Shown: positions 17,575 through 26,164 of the stretch, piece after piece
How positions within the stretch are numbered: the stretch's first letter is position 1
Layout of the letters: each line of letters begins with the position of its first letter
Assembly: GCA_003235365.1 (NCBI GenBank)
Contig: QJWJ01000030.1
Location: 50,334 to 114,333 of the forward strand
Direction: 5' to 3'
DNA: 64,000 nt
Source of the DNA: Deltaproteobacteria bacterium
GTDB lineage: Bacteria > Myxococcota_A > Polyangia > Polyangiales > Polyangiaceae
The notes under the pieces: model-generated
The model's database searches: none
What the model saw: the letters and a program-made list of their open reading frames with translations, nothing else
What the model was told of the DNA's origin: nothing
Translations under genes and position numbers: made by a program

Positions 17575-18126
17575 TCAGTCGCTACCGGCAAACGACACGA
17601 CGCAGTACACGACGGCCGGGCTTCGTCCGACATTTCGAAAGGTGTGGGGTTGATCGCCGCGACACACCAAGACGTCTCCGGCACGGCCTGGGTGCGCGAC
17701 ACCCATCACCACCAGTTCGATCTCGCCGACCTCGCACGTTGCATACTTGCGCGACCCGCGCGCGTGGGGAGCGACGTGCAGCTGAGTTGCTACCGGCAGC
17801 ACCAGGCGTTCCAATTCGAGCCCCACCATCGGCTCGGGCAACAGGCTGCGGACGGACACTTTTCCGCGTCGCTTCGAGGGCAGCGACTCGGCGGGGACGA
17901 TACGCACGACCGAAGCCGGGGGGCGAAGCAGTGATTCGACGTCGACGTTGAGCGCCGCGGCCACCTTGGTCAGGACGGAAATCGTCGGGTTGGCTTCACC
18001 GGATTCGAGATTCGCCCAGGTCGGTCGCGGAATGCCCGCGTTGTTTGCGACTTGCTGCTGGCTCAGCCCCAGATTCTCCCGCAAACGCCGCAGGTTCGCC
18101 GCCAGGTTGTGCGAGAGCTGGTTCAT
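17575..18126 (-). CDS. XRE-family regulator with C-terminal cupin domain
   Basis: From ATG 18126 the protein is 183 residues. The N-terminus is a Cro/XRE helix-turn-helix (about 8-62; L-G-L-S-Q-Q-Q-V-A-N-N-A-G-I-P-R-P-T-W). The C-terminal half is a cupin (about 110-183) with H-V-A-P-H, G-E-I-E-L-V-V, G-D-V-L-V-C-R-G-D-Q-P-H and the closing V-V-Y-C-V-V-S-F. HTH-cupin proteins bind a small molecule or metal in the cupin and control nearby genes. It is co-directional with, and 82 bases upstream of, the WD40 kinase gene, so it may regulate the kinase/FHA cassette. ATG 18171 is an alternative start that adds 15 residues with no HTH similarity. Confidence 0.88.
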   Translation of the reverse strand: MNQLSHNLAANLRRLRENLGLSQQQVANNAGIPRPTWANLESGEANPTISVLTKVAAALNVDVESLLRPPASVVRIVPAESLPSKRRGKVSVRSLLPEPMVGLELERLVLPVATQLHVAPHARGSRKYATCEVGEIELVVMGVAHPGRAGDVLVCRGDQPHTFRNVGRSPAVVYCVVSFAGSD

Positions 18127-18255
18127 CGCGGGCAGTTTCGCGTGCTGACGACGTAATGGCAATCCCGACAATCTGATGACGTGACGGCTTTGCCGTTGGG
18201 GCTGCCGGTCGCGGGACGTTCCCGACGCGTTGGAGCTCTCGTCGACGTTTGCCTG

Positions 18256-18969
18256 TCACGGCAACGTGATGATGCGTAAGCCTGCACTCACCCAACCGTG
18301 AAAGCGCGAATCGAGGTTCGTCGTGACGCGCCGCTCGGCCTTGGGGCACTCGAACTCGTTGAGGCACGTTTCTTCGACGCTGTCGAAGCTCCCCAACGCG
18401 AAGCTGAAGAAGGGTCCGATGCCGAGCCCGGGGATCGGTTGCCATTCGCTTCCAAACTGAACGTTCAGCCATTCCCAACCCCGGAAGCTCTTGGCTTCGC
18501 GGCGCTCGTCGTCGACGCTGACGTTCAGAAACTCGCGTCCGATGCCCAGTCCAATCCAGGCGCTGCGTGTTTCGCTGCGAAGCCATTGGTACTGAAGCTG
18601 CAGGCCGACGCGGACGGAACTCGGCTGGCAGTTCTCACAACTGCTGGTCACGCTGGCGCCGGTCACGCCCACGCCATACTGCCCATAGCCACCGATGAAC
18701 CACCGTGGTGCAAATCGGTAACCCACGTCGAGCCAGAAGGGCACGGCCCCGCTGATCGTTTCGGTGACGGGCGCACCGCCGTGGGTTGCCCCGAACGCCG
18801 TCGCGTAGCCGAGGCGCAGGCCCAACTCGGGCCCGGTCGAGGTCGCGAGCTCCTCCACGGGTTCGGCGGGTTCGAGTTCCGCAGCCGCGACATTTGTCCA
18901 CATGCCGACGCCGGCTGCTGCGCCGAGCACCGGCAGACGAATCGACGACAGTAGCGAACGCACCTTCAC
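18256..18969 (-). CDS. Probable outer-membrane beta-barrel protein
   Basis: The 237-residue product has a signal peptide ending about residue 30 (G-M-W-T-N-V-A-A-A) and then alternating hydrophobic/aromatic strands typical of small outer-membrane barrels (L-G-L-R-L-G-Y-A-T-A-F-G, W-F-I-G-G-Y-G-Q-Y-G-V-G-V, V-G-L-Q-L-Q-Y-Q-W). It ends in a strand (S-A-G-L-R-I-I-T-L-P). Two close Cys (C-E-N-C) and another pair (T-C-L-N-E-F-E-C) suggest disulfide-stabilised loops. I do not recognise a specific family, and similar orphan barrels are frequent in myxobacteria. It is transcribed alone or after the HPt gene, whose stop lies 73 bases upstream on the same strand. Confidence 0.7.
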   Translation of the reverse strand: MKVRSLLSSIRLPVLGAAAGVGMWTNVAAAELEPAEPVEELATSTGPELGLRLGYATAFGATHGGAPVTETISGAVPFWLDVGYRFAPRWFIGGYGQYGVGVTGASVTSSCENCQPSSVRVGLQLQYQWLRSETRSAWIGLGIGREFLNVSVDDERREAKSFRGWEWLNVQFGSEWQPIPGLGIGPFFSFALGSFDSVEETCLNEFECPKAERRVTTNLDSRFHGWVSAGLRIITLP

Positions 18970-19042
18970 CCTGGCTGGTTATAGTGCCGGTCTGGGGCCG
19001 GCGCGTACCAATTCGTGCAGGGTGGGGGACTGGCCCGGGTCG

Positions 19043-19441
19043 TCAGTGGACGTCGGCGTTCAGACGGCCGGCACCAACACTCGCCAAGGCCATCGGATAC
19101 TGTTCGCGAACGCGGTGCAGTTGGGCCTCGATCTTGGCCAAACGTTCTGTCAAGTCGTTCACCGGAATGCGCCCGAGCTCGAGCTCGAGCTTGCGACACA
19201 GCACCGCAACACTCGTCACGCCGACGCTCATGCTGCTCCCGAACAACGTGTGCGCCGCTCGGCGCTGATCGCGCATGCTGGCGTTGCTGCGCAACGTGGC
19301 CAGGTTGGCGAGCGCTGTCTCCAGGTAGCTTTGGAACAGGCTTTCCAGGAACGAGGTGTCTTCCCCCTCGACGAGCGAGCACAACTGCCGCCAGGTGTCG
19401 CGGTCGAACATGTAGGCGGGCGCACGGGACGAATTCATCAA
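19043..19441 (-). CDS. HPt (histidine phosphotransfer) domain protein
   Basis: The 132-residue product is a stand-alone four-helix HPt module. The phospho-accepting His is His64 in R-R-A-A-H-T-L-F-G-S-S, matching the family motif A-H-x-L-K-G with Phe at the Lys position. The helices before (F-L-E-S-L-F-Q-S-Y) and after (L-C-R-K-L-E-L-E-L-G) fit the fold. HPt proteins pass phosphate between hybrid kinases and response regulators. No hybrid kinase lies nearby, so its partners are encoded elsewhere; the receiver protein at 11.4-12.5 kb is a conceivable acceptor. ATG 19441 or the adjacent ATG 19438 may be the start. It is divergent from argJ. Confidence 0.82.
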   Translation of the reverse strand: MMNSSRAPAYMFDRDTWRQLCSLVEGEDTSFLESLFQSYLETALANLATLRSNASMRDQRRAAHTLFGSSMSVGVTSVAVLCRKLELELGRIPVNDLTERLAKIEAQLHRVREQYPMALASVGAGRLNADVH

Positions 19442-19562
19442 CGCATACCTTGCTTGCTAGCTTCGCTGCGAAGCACTACATCTGCGCTTACGGCATCAGG
19501 GGCCAAACCCTGAATGTGCGAAACGTCGGCGTCCCAAAGCAGTGCGCCCGGGTTGAGCGAGC

Positions 19563-20777
19563 ATGGAATATCAGTGGTTGGAGACGCCGAGCATCACTTC
19601 CCCCCTGGGCTGGACGGCCGGGGCTGTTTACGCTGGGATCAAAACCTACGGCGAAGAGCCGCGCTTCGACGTGGCCCTGCTCGCGTCGGAGCGGCCGTGT
19701 GCCGTCGGCGGCATCTTCACGACCAACAAGGTCTGTGGCGCCCCGGTAACCGTGACGAGGGAGCGCATCGCCAGCGGTCTCGTTCAGGCGTTGGTCGTCA
19801 ACTCCGGTTGCTCCAACGTTGCGATGGGCCAGCGGGGGCTGGACGATGCGCGCGCGATGGCGGCGCTTGCCGCCCGCAAGCTGGGCATTCGGGACGAAGC
19901 GGTGCTCGTCGGGTCGACGGGGGTCATCGGGAGGCCGCTGCCGATGGCGGCAATCGGCGACGGGCTCGCCCGGATCGAGCTCGATGAACAGGGCGGCGCC
20001 GCGTTCAGCCGCGCCATCATGACCACGGATACGGTGCCGAAGGTGCACGCGTTGAAGTTCTCTCACGGCGGCAGGGTGTACACCGTCGCCGGCACTGCCA
20101 AAGGCAGCGGCATGGTTCACCCGGACATGGCGACCGTGTTTTGCTTTCTCACCACCGACGCTCCGGTGAACGCTGCGTGGCTGCAGGAGGCGACGCGGCG
20201 GGTGGGAGACGCGACCATCAACATGGTCGATGTCGACATGGACACCTCGACCAGTGACATGATGCTGACCTTGGCAAATGGCGCCGCCGGGGGCGACGAG
20301 CTGACAGCCACGAGTGACGGCTGCCGCCTGCTGGAGGGAGCCATGCTCGAAGTCGCGACTCGTCTGGCTCGCGATCTTGCCGCGGATGGTGAAGGGGCGA
20401 CGGCGCTGCTCGTCGCGGAGCTGCGCGGTGCCCGCTCCGTCGAGGATGCGCGGGCGGCGGCGCGCGCGGTCGTTTCGTCGCCGCTCGTCAAGAGCATGAT
20501 TACCGGACGAGATCCGAATCTCGGTCGTGTGCTGATGGCTATCGGGCGTTCCGGTGCCGATGTCGACGTGACGAAGACGAGCGTCTGGATTGGTGAGCAC
20601 CTGGCGTTCGAGCGCGGCGCGCCAACGTCGCTCGATCTCGGCGTCATATCCCGCGCCATGGGCGGTGACTGTGTCACGCTCCGCGTCGACCTCGGACTGG
20701 GCGAGCATTCGGCGACGGCCTGGGGCTGCAACTTGACTGAGGAGTACGTCCGAATCAACGCGCACTACACGACGTGA
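19563..20777 (+). CDS. argJ: Bifunctional glutamate N-acetyltransferase / amino-acid acetyltransferase ArgJ
   Basis: The 404-residue protein is a full-length ArgJ. The autocleavage site and nucleophile are Thr191 in K-G-S-G-M-V-H-P-D-M-A-T. The oxyanion motif S-T-G-V-I-G-R-P-L-P is at 118-127, and the C-terminus A-W-G-C-N-L-T-E-E-Y-V-R-I-N-A is the family ending. ArgJ moves acetyl from N-acetylornithine to glutamate in the cyclic arginine pathway; some versions also use acetyl-CoA. Which version this is cannot be decided by eye. Self-cleavage before Thr191 would give alpha and beta chains. No other arg gene is adjacent. Downstream (20810-20864) a GCTCACACG/CGTGTGAGC inverted repeat may end the transcript. 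Confidence 0.95.
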   Translation: MEYQWLETPSITSPLGWTAGAVYAGIKTYGEEPRFDVALLASERPCAVGGIFTTNKVCGAPVTVTRERIASGLVQALVVNSGCSNVAMGQRGLDDARAMAALAARKLGIRDEAVLVGSTGVIGRPLPMAAIGDGLARIELDEQGGAAFSRAIMTTDTVPKVHALKFSHGGRVYTVAGTAKGSGMVHPDMATVFCFLTTDAPVNAAWLQEATRRVGDATINMVDVDMDTSTSDMMLTLANGAAGGDELTATSDGCRLLEGAMLEVATRLARDLAADGEGATALLVAELRGARSVEDARAAARAVVSSPLVKSMITGRDPNLGRVLMAIGRSGADVDVTKTSVWIGEHLAFERGAPTSLDLGVISRAMGGDCVTLRVDLGLGEHSATAWGCNLTEEYVRINAHYTT

Positions 20778-20965
20778 TCGGTGCGAAAGTGTTGGAAATG
20801 TCGGGGCGCGCTCACACGAGCCGGTGGGGCGGGGCGCTCCGTTCGTGTCGCTGCGCGTGTGAGCCGTGACCTCAAGGATCACGTGCAGTTGGGTACTTCG
20901 CCAAGCCGCGATTTCGTGGTCGCGCGCGGCGCGTCCGGCGGGAGGCCACGGGGTGTCGCGAGACG

Positions 20966-21175
20966 TCAGCGCTCGCTGAGCGTCGGATCCCCGGGAGTTC
21001 CGTTGGGGTTGGCACGCTGGGCCTCCAGCCAAGCGCGGACCTTGTCCTGCTCGAAACGCCACTGACTGCCGACCTTCACGGCCGGGATCCCGCCTTGCTC
21101 CAGCATTTTGTAGAGCGTCTGCGCAGAAACCCGCAACAAGGCTGCAACTTCCTTCACGGTCAACAGATTGTCCAT
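20966..21175 (-). CDS. Excisionase-family (MerR-like) helix-turn-helix protein
   Basis: The 69-residue product is a winged HTH of the excisionase/AlpA type: L-L-T-V-K-E-V-A-A-L-L-R-V-S, then T-L-Y-K-M-L-E-Q-G-G-I-P-A-V-K-V-G and W-R-F-E-Q-D-K-V-R-A-W-L. Such small proteins are directionality factors of integrases or stand-alone DNA-binding adaptors. No integrase is next to it; the recombinase relic is 16 kb away. A stand-alone regulator is therefore more likely. The tail (after residue 52) is Pro/Gly-rich and probably disordered. It is divergent from the YqgE gene with about 109 bases between them. Confidence 0.85.
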   Translation of the reverse strand: MDNLLTVKEVAALLRVSAQTLYKMLEQGGIPAVKVGSQWRFEQDKVRAWLEAQRANPNGTPGDPTLSER

Positions 21176-21284
21176 CGTGCCCTGGGACCAAGTACGGCAA
21201 TCCGCTCGAGCGCCTTAACCCAATTCTGGGCGCTGGCGACTTCGACCCCTCGACGGTCCCTGATCGCCGTTCTACTCTAACGGG

Positions 21285-21851
21285 ATGTCTCGCTTGGCTC
21301 CCGGCTTGCTTCTTGCCGCTCCGCCGCTCGGCGATCCCAATTTCGAACGGTCGGTGGTGTTGCTGGCGGCTCACGGCGACGACGGCGCTTTCGGCTGGGT
21401 CATCAATGGGTCACACCTGATGAGCATTGGCGATTTGCTGCGACGGGTTGACGTGCAGGTCGGGCCAAACATGCGCACCTCCGGCGTTGTGCGGACGGGT
21501 GGGCCGGTAGGTTCCGAACAGGTGTGGCTACTGTACCGAACGAGCGAAAAACCCCCGGGCTTGGAGGACCAGTTCGACGTTGGGTGCGGGATTACTGCGT
21601 CGAACTCACGGTCGGTGTTGGACTCGTTGGCCCAAGGCAACGAGCTGACCGAAGTGCTCGGCGTGGCGGGCTACGCTGGTTGGGGGCCTTCACAGTTGGA
21701 AGACGAGATCCGACAAGGTGCCTGGCTCCCCGCTGACGCGGATGTGTCCGTGCTGTTTTCGAATGATCCTGAAACGTTGTGGCTGCGAGCTTACGAGCGG
21801 CTCGGTACCAGCGCGATTGCGTTCACCACTCGGGTGGTCGGGTCCGCTTGA
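21285..21851 (+). CDS. YqgE/AlgH family protein (UPF0301)
   Basis: The 188-residue protein matches the YqgE/AlgH family: L-A-P-G-L-L-L-A-A-P-P-L-G-D-P-N-F-E-R-S-V-V at the start, G-A-F-G-W-V-I-N, V-R-T-G-G-P-V-G, and A-G-Y-A-G-W-G-P-S-Q-L-E-D-E at about 125-140. The family is conserved in proteobacteria. AlgH has been linked to alginate regulation in Pseudomonas, but a general molecular role is not established. It has no signal peptide and is presumably cytoplasmic. The start is ATG 21285. The following gene is co-directional, 134 bases downstream. Confidence 0.9.
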   Translation: MSRLAPGLLLAAPPLGDPNFERSVVLLAAHGDDGAFGWVINGSHLMSIGDLLRRVDVQVGPNMRTSGVVRTGGPVGSEQVWLLYRTSEKPPGLEDQFDVGCGITASNSRSVLDSLAQGNELTEVLGVAGYAGWGPSQLEDEIRQGAWLPADADVSVLFSNDPETLWLRAYERLGTSAIAFTTRVVGSA

Positions 21852-21985
21852 CCAGAACGAAACGCATCCTCGCTGGGCTGCGCGTTCTGTGTAGTCAGCA
21901 TCGGGGGGGAGAGTCGTCGAACGAAAGGAGCGCGTTTCCAGTTGGCTTTCGCCGCCCCGCGCGACCGATCTCAGCTCGAAGCGCG

Positions 21986-22846
21986 ATGCGTCACGTGAGC
22001 CGGTGGCGCGCTGGTGTCCTCGCCGTGCTTGCATCCTCGGCCATCGTGGCGGCCCAAAGGATAACTACCGCGACCGAACGACCCTGTCCGTCTGAAATGG
22101 TCGACCTGGGGGCGTACTGCATCGACCGCTACGAGACGAGCCTGGTCGATCGAAAAACGGGCGAGGACCTGTCGCCCTACTACCCGCCCGAGCGCCAGAT
22201 GTTGCAGTTCGTTCACGACCGCTGGCAAGAGCTGCGGGCGACCGTGGGCGAGCCGGCGGTGCGACGCATGCCGTTGCCCCAGATCAGCGAGCTGCAGCGC
22301 ACCAAGAGCACGACGCCCCAGGCGACCAGCCGCGCGGGTAGAGTTCCACAGGGCTACTTGTCGTACTACTCGGCGCGGCGTGCCTGTGAACAAGCCGGCA
22401 AGCGACTGTGCTCCGAGGCCGAGTGGGAACGGGCGTGTCGGGGTGAACGCAACACGGCGTTTCCCTACGGCAATGACTACCGACCCGCGCCGTGCAACGT
22501 GGGCAAGCAGTTGCACCCCGCGGCGATTCTGCACGGCCTTTCGTCGAGTGGGCATCTCGATCCCCGATTGAACCTCTTGAGCGTTGCTGGTGATGAGCCG
22601 TTGTTGCGCGTGACCGGCGCTTCTCAGGCCTGTGCCAGCAAGTGGGGGAACGACGCGGTGTTCGACATGGTCGGCAATCTCGACGAGTGGGTCGAGGACG
22701 AACGGGGAGTGTTCCGCGGAGGCTTCTATGCTCGACGCACGACGAGCGGCTGTCAGAGCCAAGTGCGTAACCACTCGGCGACCTATTTCGACTATTCGAC
22801 GGGAGCGCGCTGCTGCAAGGACGCCCAGCGTTCGACCGCCGACTGA
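21986..22846 (+). CDS. Secreted FGE-sulfatase (SUMF1/formylglycine-generating-enzyme-like) domain protein
   Basis: From ATG 21986 the protein is 286 residues with a signal peptide (A-V-L-A-S-S-A-I-V-A-A-Q). The rest is an FGE-sulfatase fold: C-P-S-E-M-V-D-L-G-A-Y-C-I-D-R-Y-E near residue 34, L-C-S-E-A-E-W-E-R-A-C-R-G, F-D-M-V-G-N-L-D-E-W-V-E-D, then F-R-G-G-F-Y and a terminal R-C-C-K. True formylglycine-generating enzymes need specific paired catalytic cysteines in the C-terminal region. Most myxobacterial members with this domain are secreted and of unknown function, so I do not call it an enzyme. ATG 21986 was chosen because the longer frame overlaps YqgE and lacks a signal peptide. The stop codon lies in the first copy of a 13-bp tandem repeat. 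Confidence 0.82.
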   Translation: MRHVSRWRAGVLAVLASSAIVAAQRITTATERPCPSEMVDLGAYCIDRYETSLVDRKTGEDLSPYYPPERQMLQFVHDRWQELRATVGEPAVRRMPLPQISELQRTKSTTPQATSRAGRVPQGYLSYYSARRACEQAGKRLCSEAEWERACRGERNTAFPYGNDYRPAPCNVGKQLHPAAILHGLSSSGHLDPRLNLLSVAGDEPLLRVTGASQACASKWGNDAVFDMVGNLDEWVEDERGVFRGGFYARRTTSGCQSQVRNHSATYFDYSTGARCCKDAQRSTAD

Positions 22847-23567
22847 GCCATCCGACTGAGCTATCCGACTGAGCTATCCGACTTCCCCACTCCGACCACA
22901 CCGCCGCGACCAGGCGCTGACCAGGGTGCGTCGGTGACGGAAGCGTGCGGAAGGCCAACACGGCCTCTCCTGCCTCGGAACACGACAGCGCGATGTCACG
23001 GCCGGGGGTGTTTGCCAATACCCGCCCACTGAAGGTCGGGCCGCCCTGCAGCGTCAGCCGGTATCGTTCACCTTCTGGACTGATGCCACCGCTCGAGCAA
23101 AGCCACGAGTTGAGGTGAGGATCGGTCAGGCTCAGGTACACGAGCTCGGCGGTCGTCGGCAGGTGGCGTACCAACCATTGCACTCGACGCTGGCGACCGG
23201 GGTGGCGCTCGACGCAGTGGGCCAACTGGGCCAAAGCCAAGCGCCACGACGACCGCAAGCCGTCGACGTCGTCGCTCGCGTCGAGTCCGCGCTGGATGAG
23301 GGTGACGCCACGGTCGGTGACGTGGAACTCGACGCGCAGCTCGCCCTGCTGCAGCGCGATGAGCCGTTCTTCTTCCCAACCGACGACCTTCAGTTCGATC
23401 GTCGTGTCGAAGGCGCTCCAGTGCAGTCGCAGCGTGCCGCCCAGTCGTGCCTCGCCATCGGCTTCGTCGGCCTGCCAATTGGCGATTTCTCTGGGGTGCA
23501 CACAGGCCTTCCAGATCCGGTTGGCAGGGGCGTCGATGTCCTGGTGCAGTTCGATGGTCAGCGACAT
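22284..23567 (-). CDS. SRPBCC/AHSA1-like domain protein with unusual antisense extension
   Basis: From ATG 23567 the first ~235 residues look like START-like (SRPBCC/AHSA1) domains. They open S-L-T-I-E-L-H-Q-D-I-D-A-P-A-N-R-I-W-K-A, then W-Q-A-D-E-A-D-G-E-A-R-L-G-G-T-L-R-L-H-W, and a second, shorter half follows from about residue 140 (L-V-Y-L-S-L-T-D). Such domains bind hydrophobic ligands or, in AHSA1 homologues, Hsp90-type partners. After the 13-bp repeat (22880-22842) the frame stays open to 22284, but this last ~185-codon part lies opposite the FGE gene, is Arg/Pro/Ser-rich and looks like shadow sequence. The functional protein probably ends near 22870; the real stop may have been lost by repeat expansion. 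Confidence 0.65.
   Translation of the reverse strand: MSLTIELHQDIDAPANRIWKACVHPREIANWQADEADGEARLGGTLRLHWSAFDTTIELKVVGWEEERLIALQQGELRVEFHVTDRGVTLIQRGLDASDDVDGLRSSWRLALAQLAHCVERHPGRQRRVQWLVRHLPTTAELVYLSLTDPHLNSWLCSSGGISPEGERYRLTLQGGPTFSGRVLANTPGRDIALSCSEAGEAVLAFRTLPSPTHPGQRLVAAVWSEWGSRIAQSDSSVGWLSRRSNAGRPCSSALPSNSRNRSPSGYALGSDSRSSCVEHRSLRGTLPVRPRPTRRDCRPCRTPRRSPTCWHRPEKRRSRATTAHHQQRSRGSIGDRDAHSTKGRAESPRGATACPRCTARVGSHCRRETPCCVHPDTPVPTRPRSTVACRLVHRHAAPSSTTSSPVELYPRGWSPGASCSWCAAAR
22842..22880 (+). repeat. 13-bp tandem repeat, three copies, overlapping a stop codon
   Basis: Three head-to-tail copies of ACTGAGCTATCCG occupy 22842-22854, 22855-22867 and 22868-22880. The first differs at one base (C for T). 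The first copy contains the TGA stop (22844-22846) of the FGE-domain gene. On the minus strand the copies carry TAG in three different frames. The only one in the frame of the SRPBCC gene is changed to TGG by the C variant, so that frame runs on. Confidence 0.85.
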
Positions 23568-24031
23568 GGGGGCGAGTCGGACTGGGCCGGGGTTCAAGCC
23601 GCTCGGCGTCCGTTTACGGTGCCCGATGGGATCGAGTGCGGCAAGCCGCGGACCGTTGGAACGCCCCGTTGTTCGGCTCTACGGCCCCCGGTCCGGCGCG
23701 CAGCTCCGACTGTGCGGCCGTGGCGCCTAGGGCTCAGCTGCGACTTTGTTCCCCGTGCGAGTTGACCCCCACCGCCGGGTGGTTAGTTTCTGCCGCACCC
23801 CCGAAATTCTGAACAATGGTTCGTCATTTGGCATTCGCACCCGCGCAGATCACCCACTTGGGGCATCGCAAATCGCCTGTAGTTTTGCAGATCTCAGCAG
23901 CGCGGCCCGCCAGCCAGCGGACGGTCCAGGTCAGACGTTGGGGAGTTTGACTCGGCGGGTGAGCAAGCCGCGCCGCACGACTCACGCCCTCCTCGGAGCA
24001 AGGCTGGGCCGCGACTTTAGGAGAACGACAC
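23568..24031. other. Upstream region of dnaK
   Basis: I see no gene in this 464-base stretch. It contains a possible sigma-70-type promoter, TTGACC at 23762-23767 and TAGTTT at 23784-23789 with a 16-base spacer, about 240 bases before dnaK. I see neither a CIRCE inverted repeat (TTAGCACTC/GAGTGCTAA) nor a convincing sigma-32 promoter. The last bases hold the dnaK ribosome-binding site AGGAGA at 24019-24024, seven bases from ATG 24032. Confidence 0.4.
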
Positions 24032-25933
<1,902 letters not shown>

Positions 25934-25959
25934 GCGTCGCGGTAAACAACGAACTGTCG

Positions 25960-25990
25960 AAGCCCGGGTGGCGTTGGGTCACCTGGGCTT
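25960..25990 (+). terminator. Hairpin downstream of dnaK
   Basis: AAGCCCGGGTG (25960-25970) pairs with CACCTGGGCTT (25980-25990), an 11-bp stem with one mismatch and a 9-base loop, 26 bases after the dnaK stop. Only a short CTTT follows, so termination efficiency is uncertain. Confidence 0.5.
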
Positions 25991-26164
25991 TCGCACGTTC
26001 ATCGGTCGCGCCTTCGTCGCCGGCTGATCGAGTGTGGGTTCAGGTCGGTTCTCGCGTGTGCCGCGGGGGGCACGGGCGGGCGTAGCAACGCTGCGACGCG
26101 CAGGGGCAGAAAGTCTGCGCAAACTCTTTGCAGGGAATGAGCAACCGGGGCTAGCGTCAGGGGC

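Noticed and set aside
15957..17951. A 664-codon open frame opposite the WD40 kinase gene
   Set aside because: It is the complementary-strand shadow of a GC-rich real gene: Arg/Gln/Val-rich composition, no domain, and no ribosome-binding site.
19488..21374. Long open frame (628 codons) opposite argJ and the excisionase gene
   Set aside because: It overlaps two strong genes with clear families and has Arg/Pro/Ser-biased shadow composition.
22284..22840. C-terminal extension of the SRPBCC gene as a true domain
   Set aside because: It is opposite the FGE-domain gene, is Arg/Pro/Ser-rich and has no domain pattern; I keep it in the coordinates because the frame is open, but treat it as probable shadow.
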